DNA of 64,000 nucleotides from contig OZ245731.1 of the NCBI GenBank assembly GCA_965227155.1, forward strand, positions 496,001-560,000, in the 5' to 3' direction. A program made the translations under genes and the position numbers. This DNA comes from UBA6059 sp965227155 (GTDB taxonomy: Bacteria > Bacteroidota > Bacteroidia > Cytophagales > Cyclobacteriaceae). This document shows, piece after piece, positions 16,379-26,100 of this stretch. Numbering within the stretch: position 1 is the stretch's first letter; each line of letters begins with the position of its first letter. Under the pieces are notes generated by a model. That model did not search any database. It worked only from the letters and a program-made list of their open reading frames with translations, and was not told the origin of the DNA.

Positions 16379-19300
16379 ATTTAAATAAAGAGATATTCAT
16401 TTCTTCTATCAGCTCCTGATAGCTTTTCCAGCTTGAAGCCTCCCAACTTTCCACTTGTGTTACAAAACCATTGACTGATTCAGTGGCTTCATCCAGTACC
16501 AACTGCTGAGAGGGATTAGCCGGCACCAATGTACTCTGCAAATAGCCGGCAGCATTACCCAGTTTTTCCATTATCAAATCCGGATTATTACTAAAGCCCT
16601 GCATTTCCCGACTGATTACCAGGTACATTAAGTCATCAATCTGTTTGCTTAATGCTTTGTGGATTGAATCCGATTTTGCATCATTAAGGCCCTGTTCTTT
16701 CATAAGTGATTTAATATTATACATGCTGCTTTTGGCATGTCGAAGTTTATCCATGACAGCAGTAGCATTTCTTATATTTTCATAATGCTGGTCGTACATA
16801 GCCGCCTTTTCTTCCATCTCAACAATGGTAGTCGTGATTTTTGGATTAACGCCCACTTCTACTACAGTTTCCTCCACAATGCCATCATAGGTAAATTCCA
16901 CTGAATACGTGCCAGGGGTCACAAGAGTGCCTTCTACAGGGTCTTCCCATTTTTCCGGAGCCTCCTCATCAGGATACCGGGCGCCATTGCGGGTTAGTCC
17001 CCATGTAAGTCGATTGAGACCTTTTTTTACATCCCGATGAAAACTCCTCACTACCGATCCGGTTGCATTTTTAATTTTCACTAAAACACTATCCACCTTT
17101 TTGTCATCATTGGACCTGACTTCTTTTACATAGAAAGAAAGCAATGCCCCTAATTCCTTGTTCTCCCCTGCATAAAGTGCATCGCCAGTACTTCGGTAGC
17201 CGTTGGCTTCACCAATATCAGCCAGGTATGCCAATGGCGCATCAAAAGCCACTAGCGGTTGATCCAGCAGTTCAGAACCCTGTTTTGCCAATGCTCTGAG
17301 CGGCCTGATATCATCCAAAATCCAGGCGGCGCGACCGTAGCTTCCAATGATCAAATCAAACTCACGGGGGTGGACTTTCAAATCCATCGCACTTAGATAG
17401 GGTAATCCATGGGTCCAGGCCTGCCAGTTAGTACCGGCATCAAAGCTCACATAAAGGCCAAATTCCGTTCCCAAAAACATCAGCTTAGGTTCTTCAGGAT
17501 CTCGCTCAAAGGCCAGTGCATATCCATAGATCTGATCCGCCCTGGCAATATTACGCCAGCTTTTGCCATAATCAGTAGTATGCATCAGGTAAGGTGTCCA
17601 ATCATTATCACTGCGGTAAAAATTGATCGTAGCAAAGGCCTCTCCTTTATTGTGCCGGGAAGCATGAACCTGATGTACCCATCCGCCTTCCTTGATTTTG
17701 AGATTTTTGGTCAAATCCTGCCAGCTTTCGCCGCCATCACGAGTGAGTTGGATCTTTCCATCGTCGGTACCCACCCATAGTACACCTTCTTCTAGCGGAC
17801 TGGGAGCAATCGCCATAATAGTGGTGTAATTTTCTGCACCACTACCGTCAAGCGTAAGGCCACCGGATTCTGCCTGTTTCTGCTTTTCAGGGTCATTGGT
17901 TGTGAGATCAGGGGAAATTTTCACCCATGATTGTCCCTTATCCGTAGTTTTCATCACATACTGCGCTCCGTAGTAAATGACGTTCGGGTCAAATGGATCA
18001 ATAGCCACGCCGGCATTCCAGTTAAACCGTAGTGAATTTCCTTCCGGATCAACGGGCTTGATATTACGAAGCTCACCTGTCTCGCTATCAAAGCGCAACA
18101 ATCGCCCCTGCTGCAGCATACTGTAGCCATAGCGCCAGTCAAATGGATCGGGTACCGCATCAAATCCGTCACCATAACCTATGCGCTGCCAATAGTGATT
18201 TCTGATGTCGCCCCTGCGCCATACCTGGCTGGGTCCACGCCAGGAGCCATTATCCTGCATGCCTCCATAGACATAGTACGGGATTTCATTATCGATATTG
18301 ATATGGTAGAATTGCCCCAGTGGGAGGTTTTCAGATGTTTTCCATGTTTTACCTCGGTCGCGCGTAAGGGCCAGACCGCCATCGCCCCCATCGATGATGA
18401 ACTCAGGATTGTCAGGGTGAATGTAAAGGGCATGGTGGTCTACATGGATTTTGCCTGCATCAATAAACCGTTTGAAAGTCTTGCCACCATCTTCACTCAC
18501 GTCTACATGAGAATACACATTATAGACCCTATTTTCATTGGTTGGGTCTACGAATATATCGGCATAGTAAAAGGGGCGGTTGCCAATGTTTTTGTCAGAA
18601 ACCTTGCTCCACTTAGTGCCGCCATCTGTTGATTTATACAAGGCATTTTTCTTAGATTCAATCAGCGCATAGATGGTATTGGGATCTGATGGAGCAATGG
18701 CTAATCCTATACGACCCAATTCGCCGGAGGCAATACCATCTTTTTCTGTGATCTGCTTCCAGTTGTCACCACCATCATGGGTCATGTAAAGGCCGGAACC
18801 GGCACCACCCGATTTGAAAAACCATGGCCATCGCTTGAATTCCCACATCGCTACCAGCAACTTATTGGGGTTATTAGGATCCACCACCATATCAGCTACG
18901 CCAGTGTTGCCATTTACAGCAAGTATTTGTTCCCAGGTATTGCCACCGTCTTTGGTACGGTATACACCTCGATCATTGTGCGCACCCCATGCCGAGCCTT
19001 GTACACCTACATAAACAATATTAGGATTTTGCTCATGAATGATAATGCGATGGATATTACGACTGGTTTCCAGGCCCATCAACGTCCAGGTTTTGCCACC
19101 ATCAAACGAGCGGTATACGCCATTTCCGCTGGATTGGCTGTTGCGGGGATTGCCCTCACCTGTGCCTACCCACACTTCGCTGGGATTCTGCTGGTTAATA
19201 GCTACCGCACCAATACTATGCGAGCGAACCTTATCGAAAATGGGGTCAAACTGGATGCCACCTCCGGTAGATTTCCACAAGCCACCGCTGGCAGTGCCCA

Positions 19301-19496
19301 CATAGATAACATCCGGATCTTCCCGTACCACATCAATGGCTGTAACCCGTCCGCTCATGCCTGCCGGGCCGATATTACGGGGTTGCATAGCACTAAAGCT
19401 GCTGATGTCAATTGGCTGACTAAACCCAACGAGGGATAGGAAAAAGAATGACGCTAAAAAGAAATGTCGCATGAAATGTCGCAAGATTTGTCGCAT
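16377..19496 (-). CDS. Large exported BNR/VPS10-type beta-propeller protein
   Basis: A 1039-residue protein with an N-terminal signal peptide (ending about V-G-F-S-Q). Most of the length (about 30-720) is beta-propeller sequence with repeated Asp-box motifs of the form S-x-D-G-G-x-T-W: F-D-G-G-K-T-W, K-D-G-G-N-T-W, H-D-G-G-D-N-W and T-D-G-G-T-K-W. This is the sortilin/VPS10 and BNR-repeat group often annotated as glycosyl hydrolase in Bacteroidota, though real hydrolase activity is unproven. A beta-sandwich region follows at about 770-900, then a helical C-terminal segment to about 1035. No T9SS sorting domain is seen. Two start codons (19496 and 19472) arise from a 12-base tandem repeat; either gives a usable signal peptide. 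Confidence 0.8.
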   Translation of the reverse strand: MRQILRHFMRHFFLASFFFLSLVGFSQPIDISSFSAMQPRNIGPAGMSGRVTAIDVVREDPDVIYVGTASGGLWKSTGGGIQFDPIFDKVRSHSIGAVAINQQNPSEVWVGTGEGNPRNSQSSGNGVYRSFDGGKTWTLMGLETSRNIHRIIIHEQNPNIVYVGVQGSAWGAHNDRGVYRTKDGGNTWEQILAVNGNTGVADMVVDPNNPNKLLVAMWEFKRWPWFFKSGGAGSGLYMTHDGGDNWKQITEKDGIASGELGRIGLAIAPSDPNTIYALIESKKNALYKSTDGGTKWSKVSDKNIGNRPFYYADIFVDPTNENRVYNVYSHVDVSEDGGKTFKRFIDAGKIHVDHHALYIHPDNPEFIIDGGDGGLALTRDRGKTWKTSENLPLGQFYHINIDNEIPYYVYGGMQDNGSWRGPSQVWRRGDIRNHYWQRIGYGDGFDAVPDPFDWRYGYSMLQQGRLLRFDSETGELRNIKPVDPEGNSLRFNWNAGVAIDPFDPNVIYYGAQYVMKTTDKGQSWVKISPDLTTNDPEKQKQAESGGLTLDGSGAENYTTIMAIAPSPLEEGVLWVGTDDGKIQLTRDGGESWQDLTKNLKIKEGGWVHQVHASRHNKGEAFATINFYRSDNDWTPYLMHTTDYGKSWRNIARADQIYGYALAFERDPEEPKLMFLGTEFGLYVSFDAGTNWQAWTHGLPYLSAMDLKVHPREFDLIIGSYGRAAWILDDIRPLRALAKQGSELLDQPLVAFDAPLAYLADIGEANGYRSTGDALYAGENKELGALLSFYVKEVRSNDDKKVDSVLVKIKNATGSVVRSFHRDVKKGLNRLTWGLTRNGARYPDEEAPEKWEDPVEGTLVTPGTYSVEFTYDGIVEETVVEVGVNPKITTTIVEMEEKAAMYDQHYENIRNATAVMDKLRHAKSSMYNIKSLMKEQGLNDAKSDSIHKALSKQIDDLMYLVISREMQGFSNNPDLIMEKLGNAAGYLQSTLVPANPSQQLVLDEATESVNGFVTQVESWEASSWKSYQELIEEMNISLFK
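19460..19495 (-). repeat. Three tandem 12-base repeats at the start of the VPS10-type gene
   Basis: Read on the plus strand, AGAAATGTCGCA (19460-19471), TGAAATGTCGCA (19472-19483) and AGATTTGTCGCA (19484-19495) follow each other. They encode the repeating N-terminal pattern [M/L]-R-[Q/H]-[I/F], three times. The unit length of 12 keeps the frame. Confidence 0.85.
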
Positions 19497-19813
19497 GGCT
19501 CTGATTTTTCCTCAAAATAAGGGATCAATCAGGGGCATACAAGATTATTTATAAGGTTGGTTTAAAACCCCTTTATATCTCCCCTGAATAGGGGATTTAA
19601 AAGCTGCAATGTTGAAATTTCTTTGTGAACCTTCGTTTATCCCTGTTCAGCTCAGTGTAAAAGCAATGATACTTATACTGGAGGGCTGACGGAAGACACA
19701 CAACTACCGCTGCGTTTTTAATTTTTCTTGGTGATTCTCTCTGTTTTATCTTCGTTACTCTGATTGATAGCGAGGACGGGAATTTATGGCTTGCCTTAGC
19801 GCCAAATACATCA
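19497..19813. other. Spacer between DUF4349 and VPS10-type genes
   Basis: These 317 bases show no gene. The one visible structure is a perfect hairpin TCCCCT-gaat-AGGGGA (19580-19595), without a T-run on either side. It should hold the promoter of the VPS10-type gene on the minus strand; I cannot assign it. Confidence 0.5.
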
Positions 19814-20674
19814 TCATGATAATTTCTTAGCCTTTCTTCTGGCCCGCAGTTTCCTAATCAAATAAACCAATCCTACCCCCATCATTAAAAAAGGCCAAAG
19901 TGAGGTCAAAGCCACCATAAAGGATAAAAAGCCTTGCCATCCATCATCCATCGCATTGAGCAATCTGGCAAAAAAGCCATCCCGCTGTGAAGCATTATAG
20001 GTGTATGGCAATAACTGGTAAAAAGAGAGGCTGATGGTACTGTAGTTCACCTGCTTATCGAGGTAGCGAAACTGCCCTTCCAGCTGCTCGATTTGAGTAC
20101 GGACAGAAGCCAGATTTCTTTCAATCTCCAGTATGTCCTTAATCTGATAGGCTTTATTGAGCAATGCCAGGTAGCGCTCTTCCAGTGCTTTTTGATTTCT
20201 GATCCTGGTCTTCAGGTCGTAGTACCGCTCTGTTACATCCTGGATGTTGGAGTACTTGTTATCTACCCTTGCAGAAATCCCTGAGAGCTTTTCAAATAAC
20301 GAATCATAAAAAGTGACCGGCACCCTTATGGTCATGTCATAATTGATCTGGTTGGGACTGTTATTTTGGTTTTCATTTTCGATGTAAGCCTTGTATTGAG
20401 GCAAAAGACTTTTGACAAGCTCATAATCTGCTTCTATATCTTTAGATTCAAACCGGATGTTCCCATTTTTAATAAGCTGTTGTATAACATCCAGCAAATC
20501 AGCATCCTGCTGGGCATTGTCGGCTTGCCGGACGGCCATTTTGCCAGCAGCTATCGGGGCTGAGGATTCTTCAAAAGAAGGTGTAACATCAACATATTCG
20601 GAACTGTCAGAGTTACCGGAATTATTGCATGACATGGCCAGCATGATCATGCTGTAAAGCATGAGTGTTTTCAT
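19814..20674 (-). CDS. DUF4349-family lipoprotein
   Basis: A 286-residue protein whose N-terminus ends L-A-M-S-C (Cys 16), a clear lipobox. The body matches DUF4349: a beta-containing domain (about 70-140, with Y-D-M-T-I-R-V-P) followed by a long helix or coiled coil (about 145-205: L-K-T-R-I-R-N-Q-K-A-L, I-L-E-I-E-R-N-L-A-S-V-R). After the second strand pair there is a transmembrane helix (about 250-275) and a basic tail R-A-R-R-K-A-K-K. The double anchoring is typical of the family. The function is unknown; partly similar proteins act in envelope processes. It lies 34 bases downstream of the M48 protease gene and is probably co-transcribed with it. Confidence 0.82.
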   Translation of the reverse strand: MKTLMLYSMIMLAMSCNNSGNSDSSEYVDVTPSFEESSAPIAAGKMAVRQADNAQQDADLLDVIQQLIKNGNIRFESKDIEADYELVKSLLPQYKAYIENENQNNSPNQINYDMTIRVPVTFYDSLFEKLSGISARVDNKYSNIQDVTERYYDLKTRIRNQKALEERYLALLNKAYQIKDILEIERNLASVRTQIEQLEGQFRYLDKQVNYSTISLSFYQLLPYTYNASQRDGFFARLLNAMDDGWQGFLSFMVALTSLWPFLMMGVGLVYLIRKLRARRKAKKLS

Positions 20675-20708
20675 AGTTAAAAAGTAAACGAAACACTCAA
20701 AACAAAAA

Positions 20709-22013
20709 TTACTCCAAATTCTCAGCCTTCCACTGCATAGCTGTTTTTACACGTGTGTGCCCACTGGGATGGTCAAAAAATATGATTTCCTCCCAATAGC
20801 CGGGATTGATTTTCCGATACTCTGATAGTTTCATGGCTACTGAGGCAAAACCATCCGGCTCCCGGGCGGCATTGAGCCCGAATATGTCAGATTCCATTTC
20901 CTGCGTTCGGATGATGCTGTTGGTAAATGGTGTCGCTACAAAGAAAAAGGCACTAAACAGCACCACAAACAGTGGAAATGCTCTGATATCATGAATTCCA
21001 TCGATATGCCATTGGTCACCATATTTTGCAATCAGTTTGCGGTAGGCCCATTGCACAAAGGCAAAGCAAAGCAGTATCAAAAAACCAAAGCTGAGCAGCC
21101 CTTTAACAGCATGATTGAGCACATAATGACCCAGCTCATGCCCCATCACAGCTTTCACCTCCTCATTGGTGCAACGGTTAAGCAGGTTATCATTCAGTGA
21201 AATCCTGATGGTACTGCCTATGCCGCTCACATTGGCACTGATGCGCTTGCTTTGTTTGGAGGCATTAAACTGGTACACATCATCTACCGGTACACTATTG
21301 GCACTGGCCATGGAGAGTATATCATCTTTCACTTTTTCATCTGATAAAGGTTCATAAGTGTTAAATAGCGGAGAAATAAAGACCGGTGCCAGAAAAAGTA
21401 CGATCACCAAAAATACAAGGCTACCGCCGGCACCCCACACCCACCACTGCTGTTTTGTTTTGCGCATAGCCATGTAGAGCAGCATGATCAACGGTGCTAA
21501 AAAGACTAAGGATAAAAGTAGTCCTTTAGCTTCTTCGCCCATCCACTCGCCAAATGTCAGATTACTCAATTCATAATAATGCTCCCTGTAAAAGTCATCA
21601 TAATAGGTAAGCGGATAGGCAAGGACATAAGTCAATATCAGATAAAACCCGGCATACAATGCATTCTTCAGGTTAATATTTTTAACACCTCCCAATTTTT
21701 GGTACATCCAGTTGGACAAGCCTCTTGACAATAAAAGCCATGCGATAAACAAGCCGTATAGAAAATTAATCAGGAGCAGCCAATAGCCACCTTCAAAATA
21801 AGCATCAGATTTAGCCTTTTCTTCATGAGTTAAGGTATCCAGATATGCCTGAGTAGCTGTTTCTACATCAAATGAACTATCATTTGTAGCTACTGAAGCT
21901 TCTAAAGTATTCGGTATAATAAAAGTGATTAGTAAAAATATTGTCATGAAGGATACCAAACCTTTCATGTAAGCTTGCTTGAGATAAGCCTGAATTTTAA
22001 TTAACTGAGACAT
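20709..22013 (-). CDS. M48-family membrane metalloprotease (Ste24/CAAX protease type)
   Basis: A 434-residue membrane protease. The zinc motif H-E-L-G-H is present (about residues 292-296), with the third ligand in E-M-E-S-D further on. Five or more hydrophobic segments and the overall order fit the Ste24/HtpX-like M48 family; such proteases trim membrane or lipid-modified proteins and take part in envelope quality control. The N-terminus contains a signal-like segment (F-M-T-I-F-L-L-I-T-F). ATG 22013 is chosen; ATG 21968, just before that segment, is also possible, and the TTG at 22076 is unlikely. Confidence 0.85.
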   Translation of the reverse strand: MSQLIKIQAYLKQAYMKGLVSFMTIFLLITFIIPNTLEASVATNDSSFDVETATQAYLDTLTHEEKAKSDAYFEGGYWLLLINFLYGLFIAWLLLSRGLSNWMYQKLGGVKNINLKNALYAGFYLILTYVLAYPLTYYDDFYREHYYELSNLTFGEWMGEEAKGLLLSLVFLAPLIMLLYMAMRKTKQQWWVWGAGGSLVFLVIVLFLAPVFISPLFNTYEPLSDEKVKDDILSMASANSVPVDDVYQFNASKQSKRISANVSGIGSTIRISLNDNLLNRCTNEEVKAVMGHELGHYVLNHAVKGLLSFGFLILLCFAFVQWAYRKLIAKYGDQWHIDGIHDIRAFPLFVVLFSAFFFVATPFTNSIIRTQEMESDIFGLNAAREPDGFASVAMKLSEYRKINPGYWEEIIFFDHPSGHTRVKTAMQWKAENLE

Positions 22014-22506
22014 AGCCGGATGTAAATTGAGCATTAATACAAGAGTTAAACTTTTATTAAATTTTGAATTAAGCAATTAACTTTTATCAAAACAATAATA
22101 TTCATTTATATTTTAACTGTAACTGAAATATTATTTGGTTAAATGGGATTAATCAACACCCACATTAAATTGTATTTTTCTAATTCTTCGTTTTATTGAA
22201 GTATTTACAGGATCACCAACCGCTCATCAAGAGCCTTATCGTTTTTTAAAGCTTAATTATCAAATAATATATTTTTCATAAGTATTGATCTTAAACATTA
22301 TAAATTCCACAAAAACACCCTGGAATGCAGTTAAACAATTTTGAAATTAGTATAGTTATTCATTTTATACTTTTCCTAGTTTCATTTGATTGCAGAAAAT
22401 TTTGATTTTTTTTTCAAATAGCGATATTTGCAAAATCAATAAACCACTAAATGTGAGTGTCAACCATTCAATTGAAGTTTAGAGTTTAACCGTAAAAAGA
22501 GACCTT
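22014..22506. other. AT-rich divergent promoter region
   Basis: About 490 bases separate the minus-strand M48 gene and the plus-strand gene at 22507. The region is strongly AT-rich and shows no gene or RNA that I recognise. GATATTTG (about 22424-22431), 76 bases before the plus-strand ATG, is one base from the Bacteroidota -7 consensus TAnnTTTG, with a TTTG about 20 bases upstream; this is a weak promoter candidate. Confidence 0.4.
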
Positions 22507-22992
22507 ATGAAGAGAATTTTAACAACTTTAGTCGCTATTGTAGGATTAGCTACCTTTTCTTTTGCCCAAAGTGCAGATGAGGATGTATTTTATTTTGACT
22601 TTATAGAGGACAAACTAGATGATTCCGAAATCAATGAAGAATATCTTAAAGAGCATTCTTTAGGATTGGATGTAGCTAAAAAATTAGAACTTCTCAGAGA
22701 ATCATATACCTGGACAGAACCAGCTAGCGCAACTGTGCCAAGAGATCGTACCATTGTGGAAAAACCTGCTATCTATTATGCTTTGCAGAAATTAGACAGA
22801 CACTATAAAAAATTAGTGAAGAAGGGTGAGATGCCTCTTGAAACAGCTAAGCAGGACCTTATGGAAGCAATTGATATTGGATTATTTATCAGATATCAAC
22901 AAACTGCCGATTTTGAAACTAAGCTTCGTGAGTTGAAAGAAAAAGAAGATATAGCAATGCTTTTCACTGAAAAAGTACAGCTTCAATACTGA
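22507..22992 (+). CDS. Small exported protein of unknown function
   Basis: A 161-residue protein with a clean signal peptide (cleavage after F-S-F-A-Q). The mature part is acidic and helical: a D/E-rich start (A-D-E-D-V-F-Y-F-D), a middle T-W-T-E-P-A-S-A-T-V-P-R-D-R-T loop, and two amphipathic helices (about 88-115 and 115-150). It has no Cys and no known motif. It stands as a single gene with a long AT-rich leader and its own terminator, suggesting a separately regulated periplasmic or secreted product. Confidence 0.75.
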   Translation: MKRILTTLVAIVGLATFSFAQSADEDVFYFDFIEDKLDDSEINEEYLKEHSLGLDVAKKLELLRESYTWTEPASATVPRDRTIVEKPAIYYALQKLDRHYKKLVKKGEMPLETAKQDLMEAIDIGLFIRYQQTADFETKLRELKEKEDIAMLFTEKVQLQY

Positions 22993-23018
22993 TAATTAAT
23001 ACCTATATGTTGAGATAG

Positions 23019-23043
23019 AGCCACCTGCCCGGGTGGCTTTTTT
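23019..23043 (+). terminator. Rho-independent terminator
   Basis: AGCCACC (23019-23025) and GGTGGCT (23032-23038) form a 7-bp stem with loop TGCCCG, followed by six T. Confidence 0.88.
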
Positions 23044-23116
23044 ATTGCCCTACATTTAGTTTTCATATTTAGGAAAACGCTACCTATATTCATGGATTCA
23101 ATTACGTTTATTGACC

Positions 23117-26100
23117 ATGAAAACACATCTTAAGCCCCTTCTATTATTACTTCTTTCCTTAATTTCCACTCTTGGCTATGGCCAAATTGTGAGGATTGAA
23201 CCCAGCGATGCAAAACCTGACGATGAAGTAAAAGTCATTTATGATGCCAGTGAAGGCACCGGCGGATTAGTAGGGGCTACCAAAGTTTACATGCACTCTG
23301 GTGTGATTACCAGCGGTCCTGATGGCATTGCATGGCAATATGTGATCGGCAACTGGGGACAGGATGATGGCATAGGGGAAATGACCAAAGTGGCAGGGGA
23401 AGACAATCTATGGGAAATTACGCTCTCTCCTACCATAAGAGATTATTATGAAGTGCCAGAGGGTACTAATATATTTCGGTTATCGATGGTATTTAGAAAT
23501 GCAGATGGCAGTGCCGAAGGAAAAGGCAGCCCTGGCAATTTTGAAGGTGGTGAGGTCATCGGAAACGGGGACATTTTTGTTGATCTTGATATAGGACTAT
23601 TCGTGAACATTACAGAGCCGGCCAGCGAGATATTTGTAGAGAGTGGTGAATCATTTACCATAAAGGCTGAGGTGTCTACCTCTGCTAATTCAATAGTCAT
23701 AAATATTGATGAGGGCAATGGACCTACGCAAATTGCCACTGCAAGTAACACCAATAATATAGAAGCGAGTTTTACACCCAATGCAGCTGGTGTGTATAAT
23801 ATCAGCGTAGAAGCCACTGTTGGTACAGCTACAGCATCAGCAAGTAAATCAGTCGATGTGAAAATCAGACCCGCCGTAACCCAGGCAAGTCCCCCGGAAG
23901 GTCTAAAAAGCGGCATCAACTACAATCAGCAGGACCCATCAAAGGTTACACTTTCATTGCTAGCACCAGACAAGGAGTTTGTGTACGTAGTAGGTGATTT
24001 CACCAACTGGGAGATAAATGACAATTTCCTAATGCGCCAGTCCAGCGAAGATCCTGATCGATTTTTCCTCGAAATTGATGGGCTAACACCAGGTCAGGAA
24101 TATGTTTACCAATATTGGGTAGATGGCACAATTCGCATTGGAGACCCCTATGCTGACAAAGTAGCCGATCCATACAACGACTCGTTCATACCTGAATCAG
24201 TGTACCCTAATCTGCCTGTGTATGATAAAACCGAATATGGAATTGCGACCGTACTACAGACCAATCAGCAGCCATATGAATGGGGGCCAGAAGAGGGCAA
24301 CTGGCAAAGACCTGACCCTGAAAAACTGGTAATCTATGAATTGCTGGTGCGGGATTTCATAGGAAGCCACCACTACACAGATCTGATAGATTCTTTGAGT
24401 TACCTCAAAAATTTGGGAATCAATGCCATCGAATTGATGCCCATCATGGAATTTGAAGGTAACAGCAGCTGGGGCTATAATCCATCTTATTTCTTTGCGG
24501 TAGATAAATATTATGGTACCAAAAATGAACTGAAATCGTTTATTGAGGCCTGCCACAAGGAAGGTATTGCTGTAATCCTCGATATGGTGTTGAACCATGC
24601 TTTTGGACAAAACGCCATGGTTCGCATGTATTTTGATCAGCTTGCCAACAAACCCTCGCCTGATAATCCATGGTTTAACCCGGATGCCACCCACCCCTTC
24701 AATGTAGGCTATGATTTCAACCATGAAAGTCCATTCACGAAACAGTTTGTAGACGATGTGAATAGATACTGGGTCGAAGAATATCATTTTGATGGTTACA
24801 GATTTGATCTTTCAAAAGGGTTCACCCAAACTCAAAACCCCAACAATGTAGGGGCCTGGGGTGCTTATGACCAGAGCAGAATCGATTTACTAACCAGAAT
24901 GGCAGACGAGCTAAGAGCGGTTGATGAAGATGTTTATATCATCCTCGAGCATTTTGCTGATCCCAGCGAAGAGGATGTGTTAAAAGCTGATGGAATGATG
25001 GTATGGGGCAATAGCAACCATGATATGCGCCAGTTGTTGGCTGGCAGTCAGCTGCCATCTACAGCCGCTATTGATGACCCGGGCAGGGTGAGCTACATTG
25101 AAAGCCACGATGAACAGCGGCTGATGTATGAAATGCTAAATTTTGGCTTGGCTTCCGGTGATTACGATACTCGTCAGGAAATCATCGCCCTCAATAGGTC
25201 AAAATTGGCAGCAGCCTTTTTCTATACATTACCCGGCCCTAAAATGCTTTGGCAATTTCAGGAGCTTGGTTACGATCTTGATATAAACTTTAATGGCCGT
25301 ACAGGTGAAAAACCGCTACCATGGGGCCCTGAGGGACTGGGTTATTATGAAGATGAAGAGAGACAAAAATTATTGAAAGCTACCGCAGCTATACTCAACC
25401 TGACCAACGAATATGCAGATGTATTTGATAATGGAAATATTGTATCACAACTGGAAGGTAAGGTCAGGCGAATTTCCATTACGCATGAAGAATTGGATGT
25501 GGAAATCATCGGCAATTTCGGATTAGAAAAGGAATCCCGATCATTAGCATTTTCTAAGGCCGGCAAGTGGTATGATTTCTTTAGTGGCGATTCGCTTCAG
25601 ATAACGGGCTTTCCTTTTGAGATATCGCTGGCGCCTGGCCAGTTTCATATTTATCTGGACCAAAAAATCCAGGCACCGGAAAGCAATTTGGTGGAAAATT
25701 TCCCAACCATCGTCAGCATTGACCCAACACCATTTAAAGCTTCAGAAGAGATTACCATTACATTTGATGCTACAGCCGCTAACCCTGCGGGAACAGCCGG
25801 CCTGGTAGATGCAGAAAGTGTTTACCTCTATGCAGGTGCCGTGTTGACAGCCGGCAGCCTTGAGCCTACCAACTTTGTAGGTTCCTTGAACAGTGCAGAG
25901 CTTGGTGCAGCATTAACCAGGGTATCCGGTACCGATAATTTATGGCAGGTGACTTTAACACCGCAGGATTACTTTGGCATACAGGAAGGTCAGCGTGTAT
26001 TCAAAATCGCTTTAAAATTTAGAGACGAGTCAGGAGAAAACCTGGGCACTGGTCGGGATGCTGACTTTATTTTCTTTGATGTAGAGCCAGAAGAGGGTCT

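Noticed and set aside
18777..19439. 220-codon open frame antisense to the VPS10-type gene
   Set aside because: It mirrors the Asp-box repeats on the other strand and has no start context or family resemblance; the opposite strand has clear BNR motifs.
19460..19495. Short CRISPR-like or direct-repeat array
   Set aside because: The units are 12 bases, contiguous and without spacers; simple tandem duplication inside a coding start explains them.
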